Below are positions 42,556 through 51,981 of a stretch of 64,000 bases of DNA, piece after piece. The notes beneath the pieces were generated by a model. That model ran no database searches, was not told where the DNA came from, and saw only the letters and a list, made by a program, of their open reading frames with translations. Source of the DNA: CAVVEC01 sp963770485. GTDB lineage: Bacteria; Acidobacteriota; Terriglobia; Terriglobales; Acidobacteriaceae. A program made the translations under genes and the position numbers. Location: NCBI GenBank assembly GCA_963770485.1, contig CAVYPX010000012.1, positions 62,001-126,000 of the forward strand, written 5' to 3'. Position 1 is the first letter of the stretch. The number at the start of each line of letters is the position of its first letter.

Positions 42556-44409
42556 ATGGACCACGGCGCGCAATCTCCTGCCGCACCACCCAGCACGTGC
42601 CTGTACCATGCCTTCTACGTGGGAGACTGGCTGGTTGAGCCAGAACTAAACAGGATTCAGCGGAATGGCGACAGGGCCCACCTTGAGCCCAAGGTGATGG
42701 AGGTATTGGTCTGCCTGATCCAGGCAAACGGAAATGTCGTTTCCAAGGAACAACTGATCCGGGAAGTGTGGCAGGGCACATTTGTCACCGATGACGTATT
42801 GAAAGGAAGCATCTGGCAACTGCGCAAAGCGTTTCAGGACCATTCCAAACATCCGAAGGTCATCGAAACGATACCGAAGAGCGGGTATCGTCTTCTCCTG
42901 CCCGTCCGGGGAGTTGAAAAAGTTAAAGTTCCTGTTTCTCATTCACAGATCCTTGCGCTGGTTACTGCCTCTGTTCTTGTTCTGGTAGTTGCCGCCGCTT
43001 GGATCCGGTACAAGCATACCCACGTGGGTGCTGCGGGAGACTCCGCACCTTCGGTTGCTGTGTTGCCATTTGCGGACCTGAGTCCTAAGCACGATCAGGA
43101 ATACTTCTCAGACGGTTTAGGGGAAGAAATCCTAGACCATTTGACTAAGATCCCGAAACTTAGAGTTTCGGCGCGTACATCAGCGTTTCGGTTCAAAGGG
43201 AAGAACGAAGATCTACGCGTCATCGGACGGATGCTCAACGTCGCCAACGTCCTCGAAGGGAGCGTCCGAAGGGATGTGAACCGCGTTCGCATCAGTGCGC
43301 GGCTGCTCAGGACGGATGACGGCGTGAATCTCTGGTCGGACTCCTATGATCGTGATTTCAAGGACGTCTTCGTAGTGCAGGACCATATCGCAAGGGCGGT
43401 GGCCTCCGCCCTGCAAATCACGTTGCAGACTGGTAAGCCGACAGCGACTCCGCCGACTCCGGGAACCACCAGTCCTGAGTCCTATGAAGCTTTCCTGCAC
43501 GCCCTATATTTCTCGCACATGAACGACAAACAATCGGAAACCAAGGCTCTCGATTACGCCAACCGGGCCATCCAGTTGGATCCTAACTACGCACCGGCGT
43601 ACGCCCTGCGGGCAAGCATCACTCTAGAGTCCGGTGGAATGGTTTGGATGGATCCCTCGAAGGCAGCAGAAAAGACCCGGCGCGACACAGAAAAAGCCAT
43701 CGCGTTGGATCCGAACCTCGCTGACGGGTACCAGGTGTTGAGCAGGATTCAATCTGAGGTGGAACTCAATTGCCGCGAGGCGGAGATCTCCCTCGAAAGA
43801 GCGCGCGAGCTCCAGCCGGGAGATCCCGAAAACCTGGGCCGCGGCGCAATGCTTGCGAGATGCCAGGGCCGCCAGGAGGAAGGGGTAGAACTCCTGAAGC
43901 AAGAACTTTTACTCGACCCGCTGCGGCCCCTGGAGTATGTGTATCTCGCGCAAGACTTGCGAGACCTGGGACGGCACGAGGAAGCAGTCGTAGCTCTCGG
44001 AAAGGCCTTGGACATCAATCCGAACCAGATCATGGCCCATGAAATTCGAGGCGAGGTTTACCTCGCCCAGGGACACCTCCAGGAAGCCCTGGCCGAAATG
44101 GAGAAGGAGCCAGAGAGCATCTTTCACGATCTTGGAATGGCCATTGCCTACCACGCGCTTGGACAGTCTCAGGAATCTGACTCGGCCCTGACAAGGTTCA
44201 TCTCACAGCATCAGGATGATGCCGCCTATCAGATCGCGCAGGCGTATGGCTATCGTGGGGAAGTGGATCAAGCCTTCGTGTGGCTCAACCGCGCTTATAA
44301 GCAGAGCGACCCTGGCCTGGCGTGGCTCAAAACCGATTTGAAGTTGAAGAACCTGCATGAAGATCCGCGATACGCCCAACTGCTTAGAAGCCTCAATCTG
44401 CCCGAGTAA
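42556..44409 (+). CDS. CadC-like winged-helix regulator with TolB/FlgO-like domain and TPR repeats
   Basis: A 617-residue membrane-bound regulator. Residues about 20-105 form an OmpR/CadC-type DNA-binding winged helix (YVGDWLVEPELNRIQRNG and KVIETIPKSGYRLLLPV). One membrane helix follows (ILALVTASVLVLVVAAAW). Outside it are a FlgO/TolB-N-like domain (SVAVLPFADLSPKHDQEYFS, then GRMLNVANVLEGSVRRD and VNLWSDSYDRDFKDVF) and five or more TPR-like repeats (ALDYANRAIQLDPNYAPAYA; AVVALGKALDINPNQ). It probably senses something outside the membrane and binds DNA inside. It is divergent from the duplicated secreted-protein genes. ATG 42556 is used. A GTG six bases earlier is also in frame. Confidence 0.87.
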   Translation: MDHGAQSPAAPPSTCLYHAFYVGDWLVEPELNRIQRNGDRAHLEPKVMEVLVCLIQANGNVVSKEQLIREVWQGTFVTDDVLKGSIWQLRKAFQDHSKHPKVIETIPKSGYRLLLPVRGVEKVKVPVSHSQILALVTASVLVLVVAAAWIRYKHTHVGAAGDSAPSVAVLPFADLSPKHDQEYFSDGLGEEILDHLTKIPKLRVSARTSAFRFKGKNEDLRVIGRMLNVANVLEGSVRRDVNRVRISARLLRTDDGVNLWSDSYDRDFKDVFVVQDHIARAVASALQITLQTGKPTATPPTPGTTSPESYEAFLHALYFSHMNDKQSETKALDYANRAIQLDPNYAPAYALRASITLESGGMVWMDPSKAAEKTRRDTEKAIALDPNLADGYQVLSRIQSEVELNCREAEISLERARELQPGDPENLGRGAMLARCQGRQEEGVELLKQELLLDPLRPLEYVYLAQDLRDLGRHEEAVVALGKALDINPNQIMAHEIRGEVYLAQGHLQEALAEMEKEPESIFHDLGMAIAYHALGQSQESDSALTRFISQHQDDAAYQIAQAYGYRGEVDQAFVWLNRAYKQSDPGLAWLKTDLKLKNLHEDPRYAQLLRSLNLPE

Positions 44410-44473
44410 GTTATTCAGATCTCAAGACCCCATGGGCTTGCTGGCAAAGTACTGAGACGTTTGTTAGAAGCTC

Positions 44474-46096
44474 TCAGGGCTCAATCCCCTTACTCAATTC
44501 CTCTGCTTGCCTTTCGGCCACGCGTGGATAGATGGTTCCCTTGCGTCGACGCAGATCGCCGGGCAACTTCGACCGCGTGAGCCACAATCCTGCAGCAACC
44601 GCCCCGGCCCATGTGAGGGTGATCAAACCTAGTGCCTGGAAGTCAGCAGCACGGCTGCCCCGGACCATCACTCCGCTCGCCACCCGGTAACTCAGCAGTG
44701 CGGCAGCGGCAGCTGTGATGGCGGCTTTGCCCAACTCTCCCCATTGCAATTTGCCGGTTGCAACCAGCTTACGACGATGCAACAGGATGGCATATGCGAG
44801 GGTGTTGGCGACGATGCCAAGATCGGAGGCGATTGCGAGTCCAACGGTCGACAGTTCGTGATAGAGAGCGGAGTACATGGGGAGCGATGCGACGGTGATG
44901 ACGCTGCTCGCAATCATGGGTGTAAGCGTGTTTCCTGCCGCATAAAAGGCGCGGGCATAAAGGCCTTGCGCGGCCCAGAAGGCGAGCGAAAGCGAGAACC
45001 AGAAAAAGTAAACCCCGGTGGCCTGGGAATCAGAAAACTGGAAGTGGCCGCGGCGATAGACCAGATCGATCAGCGGCAACGCGGCTACCGTCATCAGGCT
45101 GGTGGCGAGCAGCGAAGTGGCTACGATGCGATAAATGGAGCCGTTCACCGTGTCGGAAAACTCCTGCATCCGCCTCTCGCCGAACAAACGGGCGAAAAAC
45201 GGGAGCGAGGCCTGGCCGGTGGCTTGCCCCAGCACCGCAATCGGCACGGCAAACAGGCGCTTGGCATAGTTGAGACGCGTGATCTCGCCGACGCCGTTAG
45301 AAGCGAAGTGACGGAGAATCCAGTCGTCGGCAGTAACCAGCGACACGCCCAGCATCAGCGGAATGGAGAGGCGAACCCATTCGCGAAAAGCGGGATTGCG
45401 AATGTCGAACGAGACTCGGTAACCCGTGCCGATCCGCGCCGCGCCGATGGCATTGATCAGGAATGGTCCGATGAAACTTCCGGCTAATGCTCCATAAGCG
45501 AGCGACGAAATGCCGAGCGGACGCGAAAGCAGGACGCCCCCCAGGATGATAAAGGCGTTGTAGAGCAGCGGCCCGAACGCCGGAAACAGGAACAGCCGCC
45601 GGGAAAGCAGGACCGCGGAAACCACTCCGCCGACGTAGAAAAAGACCTGCGCGGGCAGAAGGATGCGGGTGAGGTGAACGCACAGCGCAAGCTGTTCTGG
45701 GCCGAATCCGTTGAAAAAATAGCGCGAGAGCTGCGGCGTGAAAATTTCGGCCAGAATGATTCCGATCCCCAGCACGACCGTCATCACCGTAATGATGACC
45801 GAGAAGGTTTTCTGCGCGTCTTCCTCTTTCTTCTCGGCAAGGAATCGAGTGTAGATGGAGACGAAAGTGATGGAAGCGGTTCCGCCGGCGACGATGTAGT
45901 TCAGCCAGTCAGGAATGGTGAAGCCGGCGACGTAAGCATCCGTTGCCGGTCCGGCGCCGAACGCCCATGCGATGTAGGCTTCGCGGACATATCCAATCAC
46001 ACGCGAGAGCATGACTGCCGACATGAGCAGCAGGGTCGCCGAGAAGGCGCTGTGCTGATGCGAGGGGCGCAGGAGCTGCAGAAGGCGTCTCACCAT
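44474..46096 (-). CDS. murJ: Lipid II flippase MurJ (MviN)
   Basis: A 540-residue protein with about 14 membrane helices of the MOP exporter superfamily. It moves the peptidoglycan precursor lipid II across the inner membrane. Diagnostic parts are the N-terminal SAVMLSRVIGYVREAYIAWA with the conserved arginine, FGAGPATDAYVAGFTIPDWL, GTASITFVSIYTRFL and YRRGHFQFSDSQATGVYFFW. Length and pattern fit the family. The start is ATG 46096. It converges with the CadC-like regulator gene and has no operon partners. Confidence 0.92.
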   Translation of the reverse strand: MVRRLLQLLRPSHQHSAFSATLLLMSAVMLSRVIGYVREAYIAWAFGAGPATDAYVAGFTIPDWLNYIVAGGTASITFVSIYTRFLAEKKEEDAQKTFSVIITVMTVVLGIGIILAEIFTPQLSRYFFNGFGPEQLALCVHLTRILLPAQVFFYVGGVVSAVLLSRRLFLFPAFGPLLYNAFIILGGVLLSRPLGISSLAYGALAGSFIGPFLINAIGAARIGTGYRVSFDIRNPAFREWVRLSIPLMLGVSLVTADDWILRHFASNGVGEITRLNYAKRLFAVPIAVLGQATGQASLPFFARLFGERRMQEFSDTVNGSIYRIVATSLLATSLMTVAALPLIDLVYRRGHFQFSDSQATGVYFFWFSLSLAFWAAQGLYARAFYAAGNTLTPMIASSVITVASLPMYSALYHELSTVGLAIASDLGIVANTLAYAILLHRRKLVATGKLQWGELGKAAITAAAAALLSYRVASGVMVRGSRAADFQALGLITLTWAGAVAAGLWLTRSKLPGDLRRRKGTIYPRVAERQAEELSKGIEP

Positions 46097-46557
46097 TTCA
46101 GCCGCAGATTACGCAACCTAGATACTCTTTTCTCATAACCGGAGAACTTATCCGAGCCTATCAGACCTCACGCAGAAAGCGCGTTAATCTCCGTGGATCA
46201 GGGGCCGAAGCTATAATTCGGAACGTGCTGGATTCCACTCCTTTCGGGAGCCATTCGCTCCACGCTTATGCGACGGTTGTTTTGCGCCCCGGCGGCCGTC
46301 ATCACGAAAGAATGGATTGAGTGGGCAATCGGACAGTTTGCGGGGCGATTGAGGAAGTGACGACGGAACAGTGATCCATCAGCTGTCCCTCAGGGTTTGC
46401 GGAAAAGCTGGCAAGAATTGTCATTCCGAGGAGCAGCGGCGACGAGGAATCTGCAGTTTCCTCTGAATTCTGCAGAACTGCAGATCCCTCGCTTCGCCCG
46501 GGATGACAAAGTTCTTCAATAAGTTACGCAAATTAGTCCCTCAAATCCGCTCTTTCC
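46097..46557. other. Intergenic region upstream of murJ, with a repeat
   Basis: About 460 bases with no gene seen. It holds the murJ promoter region and a palindromic repeat (46419-46508, listed separately). No other structure was recognised. Confidence 0.35.
46419..46508. repeat. Imperfect palindromic repeat (TGTCATTCC...GGGATGACA)
   Basis: The outer arms TGTCATTCCGAG and CCCGGGATGACA, and inner arms GAGGAATCTGCAG and CTGCAGATCCCTCG, can fold into a long hairpin. The wording TGTCATYCCGAG with GATCCCTCG resembles dispersed repeats in many bacterial genomes and the inside of the MITE-like element at 23805. Confidence 0.6.
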
Positions 46558-47361
46558 TTAATCCATGTGATTGTGCATCTGCCGCTCGACTGACCACACA
46601 TCTTCCGGCTTCTGCTCGAACGGATAGACGTGCACCATCCAACCGAAGATTTGCGGCATGAAGTTGCCGCCAGCGGCGTCGCAATCTCCTTTGGTTGAAA
46701 TCGAGCCGGCGAGGCCGAATTGCGGGTGCGGTCCCCACATTTCTTTCTTCTTATCCTGAGGAGGTACGCAGAGGTTCACATGCGCATGCCATTGGGCGAT
46801 GCTGAGCGGAATGCGCGAATCGAGCTCGTCTTCGGTGGCGTTCTTGGGCGCGGTGTACATCACGCCGATAAGCTTGTAGTCATCGCCTTGCTTCTCGTAA
46901 AGCAACGACGTGGGGTGGTCGGGATTGAAATGGCGTCCCGCCTCAAATCCATACCAGTAATTCGTGAAGTGATATTGCTTCTGCGGCAGGTTGGGGAGAA
47001 AGATTTTGTAGCCGTCGGCCAGCGCGGCTTTGTAGTCCTTGTATTTCTCCGCGACCCTGCGGGCAGTTTCGACCACCTGATCCGCTTTCTGCTGATCACC
47101 TGGCTTGAGGTCCCGCAACGCGGTCATTTTCATGTGCGGCCCCATGTCCAGGTGACGGCTTTCCATGGAGTGCATAGCGTGGGCACTGCCATCGTTGCCC
47201 ATGCCCGGCATGTCGTGCATGTCGGATGCGTTCATGCCGGACATATCGTGACCCGACATGTTCATGTTGGGCATATCGCTCGAAGGTTTCTGGTTCTGCG
47301 CCCAAGTCGCAGAAGAGCACAAGACGGCGAGCGAAACAACGGCCAGGATTGGTTTGAGCAT
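46558..47361 (-). CDS. Secreted Met/His-rich protein, possible metal binder
   Basis: A 267-residue protein. The start at ATG 47361 has GGGAGA six bases upstream and gives a signal peptide (LKPILAVVSLAVLCSSATWA). Residues about 25-80 are packed with Met, His and Asp (MPNMNMSGHDMSGMNASDMH and HAMHSMESRHLDMGPHMKM), as in periplasmic copper-binding proteins. The folded C-terminal part has KDYKAALADGYKIFLPN, HFTNYWYGFEAGRHFNP, SIAQWHAHVNLCVPP and IFGWMVHVYPFEQ, with histidines that could form a metal site. I know no function for this domain. A copper or silver role is an inference from the Met/His region. Confidence 0.78.
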   Translation of the reverse strand: MLKPILAVVSLAVLCSSATWAQNQKPSSDMPNMNMSGHDMSGMNASDMHDMPGMGNDGSAHAMHSMESRHLDMGPHMKMTALRDLKPGDQQKADQVVETARRVAEKYKDYKAALADGYKIFLPNLPQKQYHFTNYWYGFEAGRHFNPDHPTSLLYEKQGDDYKLIGVMYTAPKNATEDELDSRIPLSIAQWHAHVNLCVPPQDKKKEMWGPHPQFGLAGSISTKGDCDAAGGNFMPQIFGWMVHVYPFEQKPEDVWSVERQMHNHMD

Positions 47362-47721
47362 ACTGATCTCCCAGGTTCTATAAACCCTGAAGGAGATAGT
47401 GTGTTTCTGCAACGGAAGAGTGGTTACTCAGGGTTACGGGAGTAATTCTGCTCTAGTCGTCCCGACCGAAGCGAAGCGCAGCGGAGGGACTCTTTTTCAG
47501 AGGTATGGGACACCCGAACGTAGGCTTCAACCCATGCTATGCACTTCGGACTCAGTCCGCCGGAGGGTATTCTAATAAAGAACTATAAGTGGTTTCACGA
47601 ACGGATTTCTTCGAGTCGGCGTCTGGCCTCAGGGGCTAAAGCCCAGTTTCATTGGACTATGAGCGGCACGGCTGAAGCCGTGCCCTTCCACAAAAACCAT
47701 TTACGAAAACAGTTCCAGTTC
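47362..47721. other. Intergenic region with repeats between the Met/His-rich gene and hemG
   Basis: A 360-base gap. It contains a GTCGTCCCGACCGAAGCGAA-type palindromic word near 47457-47495 and the dispersed palindromic repeat at 47627-47690. No gene was seen. Confidence 0.4.
47627..47690. repeat. Dispersed palindromic repeat, intergenic copy
   Basis: A 64-base element opening with CCTCAGGGGCTAAAGCCC and closing with GGCACGGCTGAAGCCGTGCC and CTTCCA. It has the same ends and order as the copy inside rnr (37042-37107). It lies 32 bases past the hemG stop and could affect the mRNA end. Confidence 0.7.
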
Positions 47722-49149
47722 TCACGAAGCGACTTCTTGTGGCTCCGCGCCGGCCAATCCAACTGCGATCAGGGCCTTGCTGGCAGCGTCTTTTCCGGAA
47801 CGAATACAATCCGGCACGCCGATTCCGCGATATCCATTGCCGGCGAGCGCCAGGCCGGGAAGGCTTTGCAGTAGATCCTCGATCCGCTGCAGACGCTCCA
47901 GATGGCCCACACCGTACTGCGCCATCGCGCCCTTCCATCGGTAAATGCGCGTGAACTGTGGATCAGCCGTGAGGCCGATAATCTGACGAAGTTCTTTCCG
48001 CACGATGCGGACGATTTCTTCGTCGGAGGATTGCAGAACCTGTTCATTGCGCGCCCCGCCGATGAAACAGCGGAGAAGGGCGCGATCCTCGGGAGCCCGG
48101 TGAGGAAACTTGTTATGCACAAAAGTGGCGGCCAGCATGTGCCTGCCTTCACTGCGAGGAATGAGAAAACCGAAGCCCGGTGGCAGCGATGAGCGCACGC
48201 TGCGGCCGTAACTGAGGTTCACGGTCACAGAGGACGTGTACTGAATACCAGCCAGTTCGGAAGCAAGACGCGAGCTTGCGCTCTGCACCAGACCTGCCGC
48301 AGCTTGCGCGGGCGTGGCAAGAATCACCGCGTCGAAATAGTCCGAGGCGTAGCCCGCAGAGACTACCCAGCCACTGCTTTGCGGCTGGACCGATTGCACG
48401 AGAGCGCCAGGACGCAGAGCAGATTGAAACAGGCGAGAGACGACCGCGTCCACCATCTGCTGCATGCCATCCTTCAACGAAGTGAACAGCGGCCGCGCTG
48501 GACCTTTCGCAGCGTGCGCGATCTGTTTGCGAGCGGCCAGCATGGCGCGGCCCAGGCTGCCATATTTCGCCTCCATCTCGGCAAAGCGCGGCAAAACAGC
48601 GCGCACGCTGAGATCGCCGGCCTCACCGCCGTACACGCCGGAAAGCAGAGGATCGGCAAGGCGTTCGACCATTTCGGAGCCGTAGTGACGCTCGACAAAC
48701 GAAGCCACGGTCTCATCCGCGTCGGCCTTTCGTGGCGGATGGAACCACTCACGCGCCATTCGTAATTTGGTGCGGGCCGAAAACAGCGCCGAAAGCACGG
48801 TGGGCGCGATCTTCGTGGGGACCATGAACATCAGGCCATCCGGCATGACCACCAATTTGCCCTTCACCAGAATGTAGGTCTTGCGATCGGCGTCATTGGA
48901 GCCGATCAGTTGATCGCCCAGTCCGATTTCACGGCAGAGTTCGCTGGCCCACGGTTTTTCTGTGAGAAAGGAATCGGGACCAGCCTCGACCAGGCAGCCA
49001 TCCACGCGCTCGGTGATCAGCACCCCACCCAGGCGCGGGCCGGATTCGAATACAACATATTCGAGGGCTCCGGCGCGGCGATGCTCTTCGAGAGCAAAGG
49101 CGGCTGACAGTCCCGAGATACCGCCGCCGATGATGGCGATCCGTTTCAT
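47722..49149 (-). CDS. hemG: Protoporphyrinogen oxidase, FAD-dependent (HemY/PPOX type)
   Basis: A 475-residue FAD enzyme that oxidises protoporphyrinogen IX (or coproporphyrinogen III in the coproporphyrin-dependent branch). The FAD motif is IAIIGGGISGLSAAFALEEH. DGCLVEAGPDSFLTEKPWA, the ADPLLSGVYGGEAGDLSVRA block and the C-terminal AGNGYRGIGVPDCIRSG are typical of the family. Translation is coupled to hemH by a four-base overlap (ATGA). The oxygen-dependent type suggests aerobic haem synthesis. Which product it makes cannot be decided without the final decarboxylase gene. Confidence 0.92.
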   Translation of the reverse strand: MKRIAIIGGGISGLSAAFALEEHRRAGALEYVVFESGPRLGGVLITERVDGCLVEAGPDSFLTEKPWASELCREIGLGDQLIGSNDADRKTYILVKGKLVVMPDGLMFMVPTKIAPTVLSALFSARTKLRMAREWFHPPRKADADETVASFVERHYGSEMVERLADPLLSGVYGGEAGDLSVRAVLPRFAEMEAKYGSLGRAMLAARKQIAHAAKGPARPLFTSLKDGMQQMVDAVVSRLFQSALRPGALVQSVQPQSSGWVVSAGYASDYFDAVILATPAQAAAGLVQSASSRLASELAGIQYTSSVTVNLSYGRSVRSSLPPGFGFLIPRSEGRHMLAATFVHNKFPHRAPEDRALLRCFIGGARNEQVLQSSDEEIVRIVRKELRQIIGLTADPQFTRIYRWKGAMAQYGVGHLERLQRIEDLLQSLPGLALAGNGYRGIGVPDCIRSGKDAASKALIAVGLAGAEPQEVAS

Positions 49150-50069
49150 ACGACTTCAGCCAGGCGCGACTTGGCCACGTCGGCGAGAGCTGCCGCCAAC
49201 AATGGTGACTCGTTCAGCGACTCCGCGCGCCACAACCGCATCCCTTCCCTCTCGGCGAACTGCTTGAAGCCGATATCGATGTCGTAGAGCACCTCCACGT
49301 GGTCGCAGAGAAATCCTATCGGCTGAAGGAATACGCCTCGATAGCCTTTTTCCTTCAGACTGCGAATCGTGTTTTCCACGGTGGGCCCGAGCCATGCGCC
49401 GCCTGACATGCCTTGACTTTGAAAGGCGAACACCCAGTCGTCTGGTTGAAGTCGAACTTCGCGGGCAACCAGAGAGGCTGTCTCTTTGGACTGAGAGTCG
49501 TAGAGATCACCCTCGGCAATAGTGCGCTGCGGAACGCTGTGCGCCGTGAAGATGATCGGAATCTTGTCCCCCATTTCGCGGCAGGCACGCTCCCACCCGA
49601 GGCGCAACTTCTGGCTGAAGGCTTTGATTAACAACGGGTGGTCGTGCCAGGACTCGATGAAATCGATGGTAAAAGGAACTGCATTGCTACTGGTGAGCGC
49701 GGAGCGGTAAAGTCCGACGCTGGTGCGCGAGTTCTGCGGGGCCAGACAGATGACCACAGCGTGGTCGATGCCATCCGAGATCATGGCGCGAACCGCGTCG
49801 GCGATGAATGGTTTCCAGTTTCGCATGCCCACATACACGGGCAGCCCCAATTCTCGCGCCAGAAGTTCCCCTTGCTTCAGAGTCAATTCAGTGAGCGGAG
49901 ACCGGTCAATCAGCGCGTAGCGGTGCTTCACTTCCTCGACGACCTGTGGTGGGAGCGGACGTCCACCTGTGACTTGCAGGAGGAACTCCGGCACTTCTTC
50001 GACCGAGTCTGGGCTGCCATGCGCCAGGAGTAGCACGGCAGTCTTTCGGAATTGAGCGGTTGTGGTCAA
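49146..50069 (-). CDS. hemH: Ferrochelatase
   Basis: A 307-residue ferrochelatase, inserting Fe2+ into porphyrin. Family features: VLLLAHGSPDSVEEVPEFL at the N-terminus, VGMRNWKPFIADAV, the catalytic histidine in IFTAHSVPQRT, WVFAFQSQGMSGGAWLGP, and LQPIGFLCDHVEVLYDID with the conserved Glu and the second His. The short length without a long C-terminal extension matches soluble or monomeric forms. It lies between hemE and hemG in one transcript. Confidence 0.93.
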   Translation of the reverse strand: MTTTAQFRKTAVLLLAHGSPDSVEEVPEFLLQVTGGRPLPPQVVEEVKHRYALIDRSPLTELTLKQGELLARELGLPVYVGMRNWKPFIADAVRAMISDGIDHAVVICLAPQNSRTSVGLYRSALTSSNAVPFTIDFIESWHDHPLLIKAFSQKLRLGWERACREMGDKIPIIFTAHSVPQRTIAEGDLYDSQSKETASLVAREVRLQPDDWVFAFQSQGMSGGAWLGPTVENTIRSLKEKGYRGVFLQPIGFLCDHVEVLYDIDIGFKQFAEREGMRLWRAESLNESPLLAAALADVAKSRLAEVV

Positions 50070-50131
50070 AGGAAATCACGTTCCAAATGCATCTTCTACA
50101 ACAGAGGACACGGAGGGCACGGAGGTCGTGA

Positions 50132-51160
50132 TCACCGGTACTCTTGCACAAACTTCGCCAGCGCCTTCACATTCTCGACCGGAGTCTCCGGCAGTATTCC
50201 GTGCCCCAGATTAAAGATGTGTCCCGGCCGGCCGCCGGCTCGGTGCAAAATATCTTCCGCCCGCGACTTCAGTTCCCTCCACTCCGCAAACAGCAAAACC
50301 GGATCCAGATTTCCCTGGACCGCACCTCGGAACCCCAGGCTACGCCAACCTTCGTCGAGCGGGATGCGCCAGTCGAGCCCGATCACTTCGGCGGCGGTTT
50401 CCTTCATGGATGGCAAAAGTGTCGCGCTGTCGGTACCAAAATAAATCACGGGAACTCCGCTCTTCTGCACTGCCCGCACCAGTTCAGTTGTTCGCGGCAG
50501 CACGAAGCGGCGATAATCCTCAGCGCTCAGGCAGCCTACCCAACTGTCGAAAATCTGAATGATATCGGCTCCGGCCTGCACTTGCTCCGCAGCGTATTCG
50601 GACACCACCGTGACCAGCTTGCGCATAAGCTCATCCCACAGTGCAGGGGACGAGTACATCATTTTTTTCGTGTGAACATAATTGCGCGAGGCGCCGCCTT
50701 CGATCATATAACTGGCCAGGGTGAAGGGCGCGCCACAAAAGCCGATCACGGGCAGACGGTTTCCGAAGTGCTTGCACACCAGGCGCACGGCTTGCGAAAC
50801 GTAGCCCAGATCGCCGGCACGATCGGTGCGCAGGCGGGATACGTCTTCTTTTCGTCGCACAGGCGTTTCAATCACCGGACCCTCTCCCGCTGAAAAATGG
50901 AAAGGCAGTCCCATGACTTCCAGCGGCAACAGGAGATCAGCAAAGATGATGGCTGCATCCACCGCCAATGCCTCAGCGGCGGTGACGGTTACTTCGGCCG
51001 CGATCTCCGGCTTCTTGCAGATTTCGATGAGTGAATATTGCTTGCGCACGGCCCGGTATTCCGGCATGTAGCGGCCAGCCTGGCGCATAAACCAAACGGG
51101 TGTGCGATCCACCGGCTGCGCTTTGCAGGCCTTCACGAAGCGGGATTCGGGGGCAGACAT
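50132..51160 (-). CDS. hemE: Uroporphyrinogen decarboxylase
   Basis: A 342-residue enzyme converting uroporphyrinogen III to coproporphyrinogen III. The signatures are PVWFMRQAGRYMPEYRAVR near the N-terminus with substrate-binding arginines, DAAIIFADLLLPLEVMG with the essential aspartate, GFCGAPFTLASYMIEGG, IIQIFDSWVG and FNLGHGILPETPVENV. It is the first gene of the hemE-hemH-hemG operon, with a 62-base gap to hemH that contains no gene. Confidence 0.96.
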   Translation of the reverse strand: MSAPESRFVKACKAQPVDRTPVWFMRQAGRYMPEYRAVRKQYSLIEICKKPEIAAEVTVTAAEALAVDAAIIFADLLLPLEVMGLPFHFSAGEGPVIETPVRRKEDVSRLRTDRAGDLGYVSQAVRLVCKHFGNRLPVIGFCGAPFTLASYMIEGGASRNYVHTKKMMYSSPALWDELMRKLVTVVSEYAAEQVQAGADIIQIFDSWVGCLSAEDYRRFVLPRTTELVRAVQKSGVPVIYFGTDSATLLPSMKETAAEVIGLDWRIPLDEGWRSLGFRGAVQGNLDPVLLFAEWRELKSRAEDILHRAGGRPGHIFNLGHGILPETPVENVKALAKFVQEYR

Positions 51161-51395
51161 GAACTTTCAAATGTAGCATTTTTGCGCTGAGCTCGGCGCC
51201 GGAGGGTCCAATGCGGACGTTTGTTATTCGCCGAATTCCCACCCTTCAAGGTTTTCTTACTGACTGTGTCCAAACCTTGGACGGCTGGTTGCCCTCTTGA
51301 GTACCTAGGCACCAAAAGAGATAACCTCAATCTCCACTGGATTCGGCCTATGATTCAAGGAGCGATCAGCCTTTGGGGATACAGGAGGTACTTGC

Positions 51396-51593
51396 ATGGC
51401 AGCGAGTCAGGTAGTGCTCTATTTCGATAAGCAGGAGGACGCTCTGCTTTTCACCCTAGCTGCCAGTTCGGTGATGTCGGCCGAGGGGCCGGCCCGAGGC
51501 AGCGAAGCAGTGGCCAAGGTGGCCATGGAAATTTGCAAGGCCAGCCGTATCACGACGGAGGGCGCTCTTAATACGCCGGAAAGATGCGCATAA
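51396..51593 (+). CDS. Small hypothetical protein (65 residues)
   Basis: A 65-residue protein with a strong ribosome site (AGGAGGT, 51383-51389) six bases before the ATG, which is the main reason to trust it. The sequence begins AASQVVLYFDKQEDALLF and continues as an alternating helix region with no membrane segment or signal peptide. It stands alone between hemE (divergent) and the ABC operon. I do not recognise it. Confidence 0.65.
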   Translation: MAASQVVLYFDKQEDALLFTLAASSVMSAEGPARGSEAVAKVAMEICKASRITTEGALNTPERCA

Positions 51594-51981
51594 CTCCCGA
51601 AAGCTCGATTTTCACGAGTGCGCGGGAAAATATACTGAATCAGTCCTCGCCGTGATCAAGAGCCGGAATTTTCTGGGTAATGGAAAAGATTGGCCCAGAA
51701 ATTAAGAAGGCGGTCGTGAGGGTCGAACGTTGCCGTACCTGGCAAGCACTAACCCATGACCGCCGTGAGAACAATCTTCAACAACCACAATACCGCAAGC
51801 ATGGTTCTGCCGCGATACAGTGAATTCCGTAGGATCCCATGAAAAGTACTGTAGGAGCTCCTTAGCCGACAGTTGACATTACTGCTCTCTGCTTTTTAAC
51901 ATATAGGTTCGATTTCGCACTGTCTTAAAGGATGGAGCTGGTTCCAGCGTTGTATACCTCGCTTCCTGCAACAAACTTCTT
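51594..51981. other. Intergenic region upstream of the ABC transporter operon
   Basis: A 388-base gap with no gene seen. It carries a good promoter (51873-51902, listed separately). The rest shows no recognisable structure. Confidence 0.4.
51873..51902 (+). promoter_or_regulatory. Sigma-70-type promoter of the ABC operon
   Basis: A perfect -35 TTGACA (51873-51878), an 18-base spacer and a -10 TAACAT (51897-51902) lie about 75 bases before the ATG at 51982. Confidence 0.65.
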
